Shown: in pieces, positions 33,231 to 44,914 of the stretch
Position numbering within the stretch: position 1 is the stretch's first letter
How the letters are laid out: every line of letters starts with the position of its first letter
DNA from: Incurvaria masculella
Taxonomy: Eukaryota > Arthropoda > Insecta > Lepidoptera > Incurvariidae
Reading direction: 5' to 3'
Length of the DNA: 64,000 bases
NCBI GenBank assembly: GCA_946894095.1
Contig: OX335653.1
Span: 8,003,001 to 8,067,000, forward strand
Made by a program: the position numbers and the translations under genes
The notes under the pieces: model-generated
Told to the model about the DNA's origin: nothing
The model's database searches: none
The model's input: only the letters and a program-made list of their open reading frames with translations

Positions 33231-36064
33231 ACTAACACGTTGGTCCTTACCATTGAAATTCAAGGAATCCTTGAATCGCGTGAACTTCTTCAATATTAAG
33301 TGACGAAATATTCCTGAGCGAGGCAATCTAGAATTTATGAATCAATACAATAGCGTCAAAATTAAATACCCTCTCCGTAAGTGGGAGTTATCGAACGTCA
33401 ATGTTCTTTAAATCAGTTCAAGTTGTACATTTTAATAGCAACGACCTACTTTTATTATTCTAAATAATATTCAATATTAAATATAAATAATAAAGAGAAA
33501 GCTTATCGCAAACATACGTCCTCAGGCAGTTTCTCAACTTTTTCTCACTTTACTCACCAGCACAAATGTGTGATTCTGACAATTTTTTTTTTTTTTTTTC
33601 ATTTAAATGCCTAAAATACTAGCAACTATCCACAAATATGTATAAAATATATCCCTAATGTACATACCCTATGAACTATCCCATTTTGTTTCCATTACCA
33701 GGCCACTGAAATGGTAATTATTTGATTTTCCTTATCAAAAGTTTCGTTCATAACCATGAGTCAGTGTTGCGAGAGCGAGGGAGCCTTATTCCAGCTCAAA
33801 GCATTTTCGTGTATCCTAAATGGGTCTAATTAAAATACGCTGTCACTTTGTGTATTAATGAACAAACGGCACCCGCAGGCCTCCCCGCCCGCCCCACCGC
33901 CGTCACCCCGCCGCCCAGCTGGGCGGGAGCGATATGCTATTTCGCGATTTTCTGAAGTCGGAAACGCTGCCTTAATGTTGGCAAACTTTTTGATTGCGCC
34001 TACACAGGCTTTTCTTGTTTACCGATGCCCACATTAAGCTTCGTCATAAAAATATATTTACCTCATTTATCAATGCTTGGAACGAATATGTTTTCCAATG
34101 AGATCATAAATAATTAATTTAATGGTGATAACTGGTTGTTGAAATAACTATTAAATACGATATGGTAATCTAGGCTTCAATATACCAGATTAAGTAGTAA
34201 ACATAATAAGAACCCGATTTCCTACAGTCAGTTTGTAACTCCAGGAGCCACCAAACCACTTTATTCCCCATTAAGCGACTGTAAGATCGTAACTACAAGT
34301 CGACGGCCATATAACCTGACTGCATCGCCCAACACTCTGCAGGGTTACGACCTATAAAGATTAGTGTTTAAAAGTGGCAAGCACTTGACGGGACCGCGCC
34401 CGACACACAGCTTTTACGACCACTTACAAGCTTGTAAATTAATACTATGCTCACTTTTATTGTTGACGCTTGCTCTTTATGGGAAAATCACACCATAAGT
34501 GGGCATTGATGAGTTTATTTACAGTATAAGTGATTTATTTATGTTTTTCGGGGGTTTTAATGACGATGATCATTGAATGGGTCGTTTGAGGTGATAAACT
34601 GCTGTATTTTTAAACTTTGACTTATTTAGACTGTGTGATAAGTACCTGTGGAGCTGCAGTACTGTAGTAATTATAACAATTTTATTAATTCTATGAAATA
34701 CATTATGAATACCTAACCGTAGAGAGATTTTTTTTAATTTTTGTTTAGGCCTTATGATAATATGCACCTTGTTTTTCTATTTTAATGCATTATACTATTT
34801 AAAATAGTTGCAGCAGAATATGCTTCTAATTATAAATGCAAAAAAACGAACTGTTCCTATTTTTTTAATTTGAGGGTACCGCATCACATTCCGATTGTAA
34901 AAAAAACTGGAATAATAGTAAGAAAAATTTAATTCCAAAATAACTCTCAGCTATAATCACAATGGCACCCGATTGATTTTACCCAAAAAAGGACCATCCC
35001 CGAAAAATCAAGCGTTCGCTATCGACCTCTTCATGGAACCCAAATAAATACATTCAGGGGAGCCGGGCCTGGCGGTGGAGCCTCGCGGACAGTGCGCCGG
35101 GGAGATAAGACCAGATTACGTGAACCCTGCCCGTGGGTCAGCCTGGCGACAGCCCGACAGATAACGTTCGATTTAATACCTTAAAAGGATGTCTAATGCG
35201 GCCATTTCCATTCGTTATGCTGCGCCCACGGGGGAGCTTGCGGCACGCCGCCCAACAATACATCGCCGCTAGTGTGGACCTTTTATGTGAATATGAAAGA
35301 CTTAACTTTAAACTTCATTATATTTGGATAGACAAAGTTTTGTTGGCATTATTACCTCTTATCTTTACTTTTAGTTTTGTTTTTATAAATAATCAAAAAG
35401 AAACAAAAACACTATTCTTTTATTTTTGCGAGCTACTCAGACCAAACATAATTCTATGGAGTAATCACAATGCTTATTTTGTTTTTGATGATCGCAATAT
35501 TTAAGTCTAGTCGGGGTACCCGGCAAAAAATTAGGATAATATGGAAAACAAGAAAAGTTACCCGAAGAACGTAAAAAAATACATGCATAAAAACCCACCG
35601 ATCCGTCTCCATTGCTGCGTGAAAGAAGTATAAACTAATCAATATAATTCCGCATTTTGAAATACTGTGAATTTTTATGTACATAATTAAATGTAACAGA
35701 AATGATATTCAAATTCAAAAAAATACTTAAAACTGCGCATGCAAAAATAAGTATATTTTGTATATGTATACATTTCAGGTTAATTGCTTTTTAACAACAT
35801 GTAAAAAAAACTTTCCTCATGTACGGCGTGCGATTTCATAAGTAATTGATGTATTTAAAATAAAAAAAAGTTCACAAATCATCTAAATAATTACGGTTAA
35901 AAATAATCAGTGTTGTTTATATAATTATACAATATTTATTTAGTTTTTAAGTTATTAAGATTTTAGAAAGTACAGTTATTTTTAAACATAATTTCAAAAT
36001 ATTTTATATTGATGTTATAAATGTATAGGTAGCATGGATGGGCGGTAGGCTTAGTAAATATAAG
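33231..36064. other. Non-coding DNA with two GC-rich islands
   Basis: Islands lie at about 33865-33930 (ccgcccgccccaccgccgtc) and 35060-35275. A run of T (33583-33599) follows 'gattctgacaa'. The interval 34230-34520 is unique-looking, with several '(t/g)ttacgacc' motifs of the Caudal/Abd-B type. No coding region is supported; the 123-codon frame at 35133-35504 has no domain. Confidence 0.4.
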
Positions 36065-36193
36065 GTAAAAAAATTGTAACTTAAAATTGACTTAGTAAAC
36101 GAACTGAAAAGATAGAAACAAGTTGAAAAATTAAATATTTGTTGTGTTTGAATGATCATGGTTGACAGTGTTTACAAACGCAGTCGGAGGCAT
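36065..36193 (+). repeat. Left terminal inverted repeat
   Basis: Reverse complement of 36668-36795 apart from one A. Confidence 0.75.
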
Positions 36194-36667
36194 CAAATAG
36201 CCCCAGTACGTTCCATAGTAAATGACTAGCGATTTTATGGATTATTTCGGTGGAGCAAGAAAATACGTGGTGGGGGAAGTTCCAATATCCTATCTTTCAT
36301 TTTTATGTCTAAAGTGAGGTTTTTTTTTCGTTCTCGGTGTCACCGATCATCATGAAATTTACATAGCTAAACTTTCAATGAATTTAATAACAAAAAAATA
36401 TATAAATCATAGTTCAACTATTTGATGCACAATATGAATTATATAATGATATATTATATATTTCCCAATACATTCCAATATTAATGACTAGCGATTTTCT
36501 TAGTGATATGGGTATAGCAAAAATAAACTTATTGAGACAAATTATAATCTCCTAACTGTCATATAATAAATACGAAAGTAAGTTTGTCTGTTTCGCGAAC
36601 TCAACCGACCATCGTGAAATTTGCATAGGCACACCATTGAAAATATAAATCGTAGTTAATGTATCTT

Positions 36668-36795
36668 ATGCCTCCGACTGCGTTTGTAAACACTGTCAAC
36701 CATGATCATTCAAACACAACAAATATTTAATTTTTCAACTTGTTTCTATCTTTTCAGTTCGTTTACTAAGTCAATTTTAAGTTACAATTTTTTAC
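36668..36795 (-). repeat. Right terminal inverted repeat
   Basis: Partner of the left arm at 36065-36193. Confidence 0.75.
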
Positions 36796-36928
36796 GCTGT
36801 CGGGTTTTTTATATTTTTAAATAGTTTGTTTTATTTTAATTATTTTTAGTTTTCGTAGAGCATGCATTTATCATTTAAATATGTGCACGTTAATAAATTC
36901 CAACGAAAGTAAGGTTAGGTATTATTAT

Positions 36929-37303
36929 GGAACCTGACATGGATGGCTAATGTAACACAACTACCGTCATGATATAAGCCTAATTCAACAAATTCCAGAA
37001 GGAATTAGGTGACAGGTCAGGACCTTCCTTTACACAGAATCACGGCTGCACACGGATACCATGGGTGGAAAATACAGACAATGATCTATTGCCACTTCGT
37101 CCATAGTTTTTCCTAATGCGGTGATACCAACCCAGGCGTGATTAACCCTGTCACCTAGTAGGGTAAGGTGACCTACAGTTTTACATGGGTTCCGAACCAT
37201 GAACAACTCGCAAGATAAAGTGGTGTATAACAGATGCGAGGATTTGAGCCCATAACCTCTTGCATGAAAGACAATATTTTAATCCCTACACTACGAGGTG
37301 TAA
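36929..37303 (-). mobile_element. tRNA-Glu-headed SINE, full-length but diverged
   Basis: Tail ('aacctgacatggatggctaa'), body ('ccaacccaggcgtgattaac', 'cctacagttttacatgggtt') and head (37230-37303) are all present. The head contains 'gaggatttgagccca' (B box on the minus strand) and 'cttgcatgaaagaca' (anticodon arm). Several small changes in every part suggest moderate age. Confidence 0.75.
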
Positions 37304-37457
37304 CAAATAGAGTTTTTTGATTGATATTAAAACAAAACTACATTTTCTAAAAGTTTCTTCATGTTATCTTTAAGGCTTTAATGAAGTCATCAGTTCATAG
37401 AATGAGATTCCCTCATTCAACGAATTTTGATCATATGCCGATATATAGAAGGTTTTA

Positions 37458-37665
37458 GTGGAGGTATGGTCCAAACGTTAACGTATTCCTTGGCATATTT
37501 GAAACAAAAAGGATATACATTTTATTTGTAGGTATTTAAAATGTATGGGGAAAATCTTTTTCAAGTCGTACAACAAAATATCTTCTACCTTTTTAGCTCC
37601 AAATATGCCGAGGAATACGTGGTTAGCTTTTGGACCATATCTCCGTTAACACCTTATGTATGGTT
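37458..37665. mobile_element. MITE family F (foldback, ~208 bp)
   Basis: 'ggaggtatggtccaaa' with 'tattccttggcatattt' on the left is mirrored by 'aaatatgccgaggaata' with 'tttggaccatatctcc' on the right. The interior is a short AT-rich loop. Non-coding; superfamily unknown. Confidence 0.65.
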
Positions 37666-37754
37666 TTTTTAGAATCTCCCTCTCATCATCGTTGATTACA
37701 GTTACACTAAATTTATAAGCGAACAGTTCGACACTCAAATCCTGTGGTTATATA

Positions 37755-38796
37755 CAGGGTCCGTCACTCGAAGTGTTACCAATTGAAAATGATGTTATTT
37801 AGTTAATTGGAGTACGGTTCGTTAAAAATTGTATCACAATAAAACATTTAATTTTAAGACAATAATTGTTATTGTTCGATATAGCCTCCTTTGATCCATA
37901 GATAAGAGCTTTCTGAGACGATCCTGAGTGTTGTTGGAACGTCCAGCGTTTCGTACTGCATTGTTTACACGTGCACATGGTATGAGCGCCTTATTTAACA
38001 CCTTTTGCACACACTTGCTGGTTGACTTTGACGCCCTTCTCGATAAACACGAGTCAATAGCGACCATTTGCGGTCACTGCAGCCGAGACCATAACAGAAG
38101 CGGGCGCTTGCTTACGAACGGGAACTCCATCGTCTAAATTCTCGTTGGATTTGCCCTGTAGCCAAACACGAAAATGTTGTTTGTTTATATGCTGTTAGAC
38201 AGTAAAAATTTTTTCATCAGAAAAAACAATGTTTTCCAGATCGCCACGCAAGACTTTCATTGCTTGAGCTCTTTGTAGTCGAACTGCCTTCTGCGCTGAA
38301 CTAAGATGCTGTAATTTTTGTATCTTGTTGGTAGGGCTTCAGTTGCATTTCTTTTTGTTTCAGTATGCGCCGATTACTTGAGTCGGGTATTGTCTGACTT
38401 TTCGCAAATTTTGCAGAACACTGGTGAGAATTTCCTTGAATTCGAGCCTTTACCTTTCGAACCATATCATGTGATACTGCTATTTTCGGATGACCGCCTC
38501 TATGCCGTTTAGCAATGCTAGGTTATAACGCTTAATGGTTCGATGCACTAACATTTTGTTCACATGTAAATGTCGGAGCTCCCGAACGATGACTGGTTGT
38601 GATTTTCCGGTCAAATACAAAACGATCACAATGTAAGGTTTAATATCCATTGCGAAAATTTATTTTACAATTCAAATTTGTTCCCGCTCTTTTCGCCCAC
38701 TTAAAAACAATGAAACAAATTGACGTTTCACCAAAATTTGGCGCGCTGTCATTATTACTTTGAAAATAGAAGTAACAGTTCAAGTGACGGACCCAG
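37755..38796 (-). mobile_element. Mariner/Tc1-like transposon, defective
   Basis: The termini 'cagggtccgtcact' and 'agtgacggacccag' are inverted repeats flanked by TA on both sides, as in the Tc1/mariner superfamily. On the minus strand, a start codon near 38650 begins a frame with the helix-turn-helix-like 'VNKMLVHRTIKRYN'. Further on, 'VMVSAAVTANGRY', a stop, and 'LVFI' match the catalytic region of a mariner-type transposase. Stops and frameshifts are frequent, and the end of the catalytic domain is deleted, so the element (1.04 kb against a usual ~1.3 kb) cannot encode active enzyme. Confidence 0.75.
37860..38651 (-). pseudogene. Broken mariner-type transposase
   Basis: Remnant of the DNA-binding and DDE/D domains described under the parent element. 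An in-frame stop falls after the 'VTANGRY' motif, there is another before the middle of the protein, and a deletion removes the segment that should carry the last catalytic acid. The assignment rests on short motif matches, not an alignment. Confidence 0.65.
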
Positions 38797-39373
38797 TAGT
38801 AATCGCTTTGATGATGATGATCCATGTATAAACTAACTGCTAGTTAAAATTCAATAATCTCCATAATAACCATGATTATAACATTTATATCCACTACTTC
38901 ATAAGACTGGAAGTTGTCTCTTAACTGACAGCTTTGAATGTGAGTCAAAAACATTGTTAAAGCCATTTTTATTTAATTATTGAGCTAGTTAAGTTCCAGT
39001 TTCACAGTTTAGAACTTTAACTGGATGCGGCGAAAGAGACCTGGATTCATCATTTGCAAATATATGTGGGCCCGAGGTCCACAATCGCCCGATCGAATGT
39101 GTTACCTTGGAGCTTATAAACTGTTACATCCCAACTGACCGTTTATTGTTTTTCTTGCCTCCAAAGCCCATCCAAATATAACGTTCATGATTTAATCCGT
39201 ACATGAACTCCTGGTTTATTATTATGAATAATATAACGTGTTAATAATATGTGATATATGATGTTAAACCCAACTTTGGCAAAGCCGTGCTTTTCCTTCC
39301 CACTGCTCCCAAGGACGCACGGTTAAAGATCAGCGATATTATGATGACGATCATATTAACTATGTAACATAGG
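38797..39373. other. Non-coding DNA
   Basis: AT-rich, with a more balanced, unique-looking part at 39000-39150. No gene supported. Confidence 0.45.
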
Positions 39374-39752
39374 TTTTTTTTTTATGTGACTGGACATGGA
39401 TGGCTAATACCACAAGTTCTGTCATGGTATTAGCCCAACACACCACATGAGAACTAGGTGCCATGCCAGGACCTTCCTTATATTGCACGGCTACATTGAA
39501 CTGGATGGAAAACACGGACAATTTTCATTGCCGCTTCGACCATCGTTCATCCAATGCGATGGTACCAACCCGGGCGGGATAAACCCTACCACCTAGTAAG
39601 TAAGGAAGGGGACCTACAGTTTAACGTGGAATCCGAACCACGGCCAGCCTCTCTCAACGGTCGAATGGTCACCCATCCAAGACCAGACCGGACCCAGCGT
39701 TGCTTAACTTCGGAGAGCGATCGCCGAAGTGTCGCGCCACTGGGCCACTGAC
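39374..39752 (-). mobile_element. 5S-headed SINE, well-preserved copy
   Basis: Left end: T run 39374-39383 (the poly(A) tail on the minus strand). Tail stem-loop arms are 'ggctaatacc' and 'ggtattagcc'. Body: 'tggtaccaacccgggcggga'. Head (about 39640-39752): 'ggtcacccatccaagacc' and 'gttgcttaacttcggagag' are the reverse complements of the 5S box C and box A regions. Compared by eye with the copy at 63353 it differs at only a small fraction of positions, so the family has been active fairly recently. Confidence 0.85.
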
Positions 39753-40274
39753 GACATCTTCATGGAAAGTTTTCCTATCTTTGGTAAAGCTTTTAGATAT
39801 TATCAGATTGATACCGATTTTGGGCACCACAGTATCTCGGCACTGTAGGGTCGCCCTCTTGTGGAACAAGCGGACCTTCCCCAGCGTGACACCCATTAAC
39901 AACAGAAGTATGGATTTATGAGCTGTGCAGGTGCAGAATGCTGATAGTAAAGCAATGATGGTGATATCGGTCTATGCGGCGACCGAGAATGTCGAAAATC
40001 TATCTGACTATCGCCCGGATCCACCACTTCCAGTTATAGTCATCCCAAAGTTATCTTTCGGTTACACCATATAAATATGCAATGTAACCGAAGCTACATT
40101 CCATATAGCTGGAGGTAGTGAAAAGAGGAGTATATGACCTGAGTTGGTGTGACCAGCGCGCTTGCGTAAACAAAAATCATTTGAATTAATTTTTAACGTT
40201 GAATATTTTGATGTTTTTGGAATTTCTTATTCCAAATTACATTTAAACATATAAGTTGCATACCTTTTTGTAAA
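39753..40274. other. Non-coding DNA
   Basis: Moderately balanced composition to about 40100, then AT-rich. No recognised gene or repeat. Confidence 0.4.
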
Positions 40275-40570
40275 TTATTTAAAAAACCCTTTAGTTTGAT
40301 ACCCCACTCGATAGGTTTCAAGAAAAAATATATTTGAAAACACATAATTTGGCGCCAAAAATCAGCCATGATTTTTTTTTATGATTTTGATATACCCAGT
40401 GTCACTCTCACAATTAAGACGAATGTAACGACACCTCTCAAGCTAAAATCCATCAAGCCGTTTAGGCTGCAGGGGGCGACAAAGAAATATACATACATAC
40501 ATACATACATGCATACATATATACATACACTCGAAAAACATAACCCTCCTTCTTTCGCAGTCGGGTAAAA
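40275..40570. mobile_element. Dispersed lepidopteran repeat with an ATAC microsatellite
   Basis: 'gataccccactcgataggtt', 'taatttggcgccaaaaatca', a (catacata)n run at about 40488-40530, then 'cactcgaaaaacataaccct' and 'gcagtcgggtaaaa'. I recognise this as a common lepidopteran interspersed repeat but do not know its class. The terminus resembles that of the repeat at 21290-21556. Confidence 0.6.
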
Positions 40571-41464
40571 AGATATAATTTGAGCATACATAAATAAACA
40601 TGATCATAGGAGCCACATTGAACTCATTTCGCCAAGGTTTGAAGGCCACAGAAAGAATTATGGAATCCATTGCAGTATCATATATATACTTCCCTTCATC
40701 TTATTCTTGAGGTTCGCATACAAATACATTTCGTGCGATCTTAGTGCCAGAATATCAACCCCACATGGTATTCCTTTTCGCTAAATTACAGGGAATATGG
40801 GTATTTTATGGTTGCAAATGGCTGCCACGGAGTATTAATAAATGTATAGCCTTCTAAAGTGGTTCTCATCTGGGGAATGTTACTCAGCGTGAAGCCTCTG
40901 CAGGCTTTGTTTCAACGTGTTTCGAACCACGGTAACTAGATGGCGTTACATGCACTCAAATGAACGAATTACTGAGTATCAGGAATCCTGTGAGTGTGTC
41001 CTTTTACGAGGGGTAGGGTAAATCAATGGAAGTCTAGACCGCAGTCAGATGTAATTAACAATTAATTATTGATCTTATTATATATATATATATAGAAGCC
41101 GGAAACAGTATTGAGTTATTAATCGCTTCTTGGCATCTTCGCTATTAAGGCATGTAAGCCTTTTTAATGCGTCACTAGACAAAGATTTCTAATATCACAA
41201 ATCCCGGGATTACTAAGTATACCATGCCGAATGCCTGCCATTATAATTTATCCAGTTTGCAAAAAAAATATTGTTTTGTATCGTAATTAAGTGTCTTGCT
41301 TATTTTTAGCCCTAGGTTTGGAATATTAAATAGTAGAACGGCTGAAGGCCCATTGTGCTTATAAGGTTTACGACCTTGTGAAATTATTAGTATACATTTC
41401 CATTTGTGAAACCATAAAGTTTGTTTTACCTTTATTAAAAGTATTTATCTTTATTTTATTAAAA
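40571..41464. other. AT-rich non-coding DNA
   Basis: Contains a short (at)n run at about 41081-41093. No gene supported. Confidence 0.45.
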
Positions 41465-42280
41465 TACTAGCAGCCCGTCCCGGCTTTGCACGGGCATAAT
41501 GTCATTTAAAAAAATATTATTTTGACACAATGATACACAAATAAACCATTTTTACGTAGAGTTCCTACATTGAGATATTTGAAATAAAAAAAACTTAGAT
41601 ATTATTATTACATGATTATTAGATATTAGAGAAATAATAAATTCAAAGTGCTATAGGGAGAACCGCGGCCTCCGAGGCACGCTCCCGCCGCCCCGGCCGG
41701 CCGGTACCGCCGCAAACACTACATCCCGCAATTTTTAAATCTATAATATCTTCGAAAATATTCATTTAAATCATATGCTGTAAAGGGCCGTATAGATCTA
41801 TATTAAATCAACAATGTATTTAAGGTATTTAATTGGATAAGGATTAATGCTGTACTGGTTAAAATCGCTTCGAAAATTAGCCGTTATTTGTCGTAAAAAG
41901 TAAATGAGAAAAAAAATTTATTGTGGGATATCCATAAGAGATAGATGTATACCATCGCGGAGTTTTCTGTAGACCTTTTCAATGTATACAATACTTAGTA
42001 CATTATTTTGATAAATTTCGTAGGGTTCAGCCTGCGTTTGCAATGTAAGCGGAAAAAAAATATTTTTTTACGACATCACATTGGAAACCTCAAGAATAAC
42101 AGTATTTCTCCTATATTTAATGGATGTTATTATACATATAAACCTTCCTCTTCAATCACTCTATCTATTAAAAAAAACCGCATCAAAATCCGTTGCGTAG
42201 TTTTAAAGATTTAAGCGTACATAGGGATATAGGGACAGAGAAAGCGACTTTGTTTTATACTATGTAGTGATGTAGTGATT
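41465..42280 (+). mobile_element. Dispersed repeat with 'agcccgtcccgg' start and 'atgtagtg' tail
   Basis: Starts 'ctagcagcccgtcccggctt'. Near the 3' end come 'ccttcctcttcaatcactct', 'aaaccgcatcaaaatccgtt', 'gcgactttgttttatactat' and the tandem tail gtagtgatgtagtgat. The tandem tail suggests a non-LTR-type (SINE/LINE-derived) element. There is no coding frame. An unusual GC-rich patch (about 41668-41710, 'cgccgccccggccggccggt') lies inside it. Confidence 0.6.
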
Positions 42281-42691
42281 CATAATTAAGAATGCAACTT
42301 CAGTTGTAACTGTCAAGGCAAAAAGAGACTGACGCAGTGACAGGTGAAACAAAATTATTTGCCTGATGGTAACACCAGCACTTTGCTGTCGAGCGAGTTA
42401 GAACTATAAGGTTTAATCAATACTTAGTTTGTTAAACGATTTTTTAAAATGTGTACCTTTATTTTGCTATTCGAATAAATAAAAATTAATAAGACTGTTC
42501 GGAGTGGTGCTACAAGTTTTCTTGCGATGCTTGCGGCAGGACACATGTCCTATTGATAATATACAGGCCCTACTACGAACGCTAGCGAGTAAGCGTTATC
42601 GAGAAGGCGATATCGCCTGTTAAAAAAACTGTCAGCTCAAGCGTAGCGTCTCCGTTTAATATTGAGCAAAAATGATTTCATATTTTGTCTA
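42281..42691. other. Spacer
   Basis: Non-coding. 'gaacgctagcgagtaagcgt' at about 42577 and 'ggcgatatcgcc' at about 42606 are short palindromic motifs. No repeat or gene recognised. Confidence 0.4.
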
Positions 42692-42938
42692 CAGGGGGTC
42701 CATTCAGAGTAAGAGTGAGTTCGAATTCGCCACTAAATATCAACTCACTTTTTTAAATAGTTACTGTTTCCACACTTCTAGAACATCATTACAGTTAGGT
42801 AAAAATCTGGTTTGTCCCGTAAATACGTTGGAAGTATAAATAACGGTTCCGTTATTTAAATAATAATATATTTCTCAGCTATTTTTAGGTTAACTCACTC
42901 CTGAACTCGAACTCACTCTTGCTCTGAATGTACCCTCA
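42692..42938. mobile_element. MITE family E (~247 bp)
   Basis: 'ccattcagagtaagagtgag' on the left and 'ctcactcttgctctgaatgt' on the right form an inverted repeat of about 30 bp with few mismatches. The interior is AT-rich and non-coding. Confidence 0.65.
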
Positions 42939-43096
42939 GATCGCATTTCTAAACCGATTGTCGGAATATTTTGTAAGCAAGTTCGTTATTAAAATTATTT
43001 TTTTTGGTAGAGCTAGTTTTAAAAAAAATAAAAACATGTAAGAAGATACAGACTTGTGAGGTCTACAGCTCGGAAGGACACTAGTATTTATGTTAA

Positions 43097-43372
43097 GGTT
43101 AAAGCCCGATTTTGGTTAAAGTCCGAAATCTTTTTTTCCATGAAGGTAAATACAATTTTGAAGAGATACCCGCGTCGAGTACATTTCGAGTATATGGTAA
43201 GTAAAAATAAATAACCTATTTTTTTCAAATGTAGACAAAAAAAATTAAAATTTAAGTTCATTTTTTTAGTATTGACATTTAATTAGTCCACTCAACATGA
43301 GTAAAAGTGCAGAAATGAAACAAAATTTAAGGAAAAAATATTTCGGACTTAAACCAACATCGGGCTTTAACC
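43097..43372. mobile_element. MITE family C (276 bp)
   Basis: 'ggttaaagcccgattttggt' and 'gtccgaaat' at the left, 'atttcggac' and 'accaacatcgggctttaacc' at the right: 33-bp inverted repeats with three differences. AT-rich interior, no coding frame. The ends lie beside 'ttaa'/'gtaa', too unclear to name a target site. Confidence 0.7.
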
Positions 43373-43878
43373 GTAATATTCATGCATAATAAGACAGTTA
43401 AAATAATATCTCATAAGCATGGTTCACAAATCAAGTTATGCATGCTTATGGATACAACCTACAGGCACATACACTCGTCATGTGTACGCCCCATTGTCTC
43501 TGCAGCAAACACGATGTCATAGCTGTGTACATTTTCAGTACATTAAGTATTGTTAACATCATCTCTCTAATCACGTTACAATAGAGTGTGAGAACGTGTA
43601 GCATGCGGGGGTCGGTTCTTCTGGCGCCTGCGTGCTTGGGGGTGTGGACCTCCATTTCACACGCTCGCCATCGCAGGACATTCACATTGTTATATTTAAT
43701 TTTAGACGTTTAACATGACATATCATTACCAGCATGTGTTGTTAATAACCGTATATATAAGATTCGTAGTCATTGATAATTTAAATATGAACGTAAAAAA
43801 ATATGATAAATAAATATGATAGAGTTTACTGTTAAAACAACAAACGGGCACTTTGATCTATCACATATTTAGTATTTA
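43373..43878. other. Unique-looking non-coding DNA
   Basis: 43440-43690 is less AT-rich than its surroundings, with 'tgtgtacgcc' and 'catgcgggggtcgg' stretches. No gene supported. Confidence 0.4.
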
Positions 43879-44225
43879 AAAAAATCGGCCATTTGCGAGT
43901 CGGACTCGCACACGAAGGGTTCCGTACCATCGTAGAAAAAAAACCAAAAAAATTACGTTTTTTGTATGGGAGCCCCCATCAATTTTAATTATTTTTTAAT
44001 CTTAGCTATTTGTTGTTATAGCGGCAAAATAAATACACACTCTGTGAAAATTTCAGCTGTCTACCTGTTACGGTTACTGAGATACAGCCCTGTGACAGAC
44101 GGACAGACGGACGGACGGACGGACGGACGGACGGACGGACGGACGGACGGACGGACGGACGGACGGACAGCGGAGGCTTAGTAATAGGGTTCCGTTTTCA
44201 CCCTTTGGGTACGGAACCCTAAAAA
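43879..44225 (+). mobile_element. GACG-microsatellite element, complete copy
   Basis: Starts 'atcggccatttgcgagtcgg' and 'gaagggttccgtacc', ends 'ctttgggtacggaaccctaa'. The inner borders 'ggttccgtacc' and 'ggtacggaacc' are inverted. The centre holds a (GGAC)n array at about 44095-44168. This is a well-known lepidopteran dispersed repeat. Fragments of it occur at 20735-20808 and 49553-49722. Non-coding. Confidence 0.8.
44095..44168 (+). repeat. (GGAC)n microsatellite
   Basis: About 18 tetranucleotide units, the first few interrupted by 'gacaga'. Part of the GACG element. Confidence 0.9.
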
Positions 44226-44547
44226 GGATAAAATAGAAATAATGAGAAAAAAGGCAAACATAAAACAAAATAATTAAATTATAATAAATAACTCCTCCAT
44301 TGGACCTGTCTGGGAAATCAATGAATTATATTTCATGTTAAGATATGTTTCTTTCTTAATTACCTACATTTACTAATTTTTTAATTAGTATTCTTTTTGA
44401 GATAAATATTCCGTCCTTCTAAAAATTGGCAGCAGCCGGCAGCTATTTATCGATATAAGGATTAGTTAGAAACAAAATAGAATGTATAATACTTGTAAAG
44501 CACAGATGACCTAATAATAAAATAGTTTTCTTGATTTTTTTATCTAT
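44226..44547. other. AT-rich spacer
   Basis: No feature recognised. Confidence 0.5.
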
Positions 44548-44914
44548 TAAGGATGTTCCGACCCATACAATGTTTTTTTACACAGAACGCAAACAGTATT
44601 GCACTTTAAGGCACGAACTCGTCAAAAATATTAAATATAGCCATAGTAGTTGCAGCGAAAACATATTCAAAATTTCAGGTTTAATGGCTTCGTTGTAATT
44701 GCCGATTAAAAGTTTTACACCGTTAGATGGCGCTGTTAAATAAAAATCGTATTTAAATAAATTGTAACAAAACCAATAATGCTGAAATTGTGAATTTGGT
44801 TTCGCTGCAAGTAATATGACTATATTAAACTTTTATCATTAATTCGGGGCTTAAAGTGCAATACTTTTTGCGTTATGTGTGCAAACAACTTTATATGGGT
44901 CGGAACAGCCTTAA
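44548..44914. mobile_element. Palindromic TTAA-flanked MITE (~359 bp)
   Basis: Bordered by TTAA at both ends (44548-44551 and 44911-44914). The termini 'gg(a/c)tgttccgacccata' are inverted, and the mirror symmetry continues inward through 'agtattgcactttaa' and 'agttgcagcgaaa'/'tttcgctgcaag', so most of the element can fold into one long imperfect hairpin. TTAA target sites are typical of piggyBac-type elements (established for that superfamily). The link here is inference from the TTAA borders alone. Confidence 0.75.

Larger units (their letters stand above)
36065..36795. mobile_element. 731-bp element with ~129-bp terminal inverted repeats
   Basis: The left arm (36065-36193) and right arm (36668-36795) are reverse complements with a single one-base length difference in an A run. 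The interior carries two diverged direct repeats, each starting 'atgactagcgatttt' (about 36222 and 36485) and each ending near a 'tgaaatttgcatag/tacatag' motif. Non-coding. It resembles the long-TIR element at 19361 in design but shares no sequence with it that I can see. Confidence 0.75.

Noticed and set aside
35133..35504. 123-codon open frame
   Set aside because: The first half is GC-island composition, the second half AT-rich with F/L/I-rich translation. No recognisable domain or conserved motif.
40368..40568. Frame with a YIHT-repeat peptide
   Set aside because: Translation of a catacata microsatellite in a dispersed repeat.
44095..44168. CRISPR-like regular repeat
   Set aside because: Simple (GGAC)n microsatellite without spacers, in a eukaryotic dispersed element.
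43966..44181. Frame with TDGR repeats
   Set aside because: Translation of the GGAC microsatellite.
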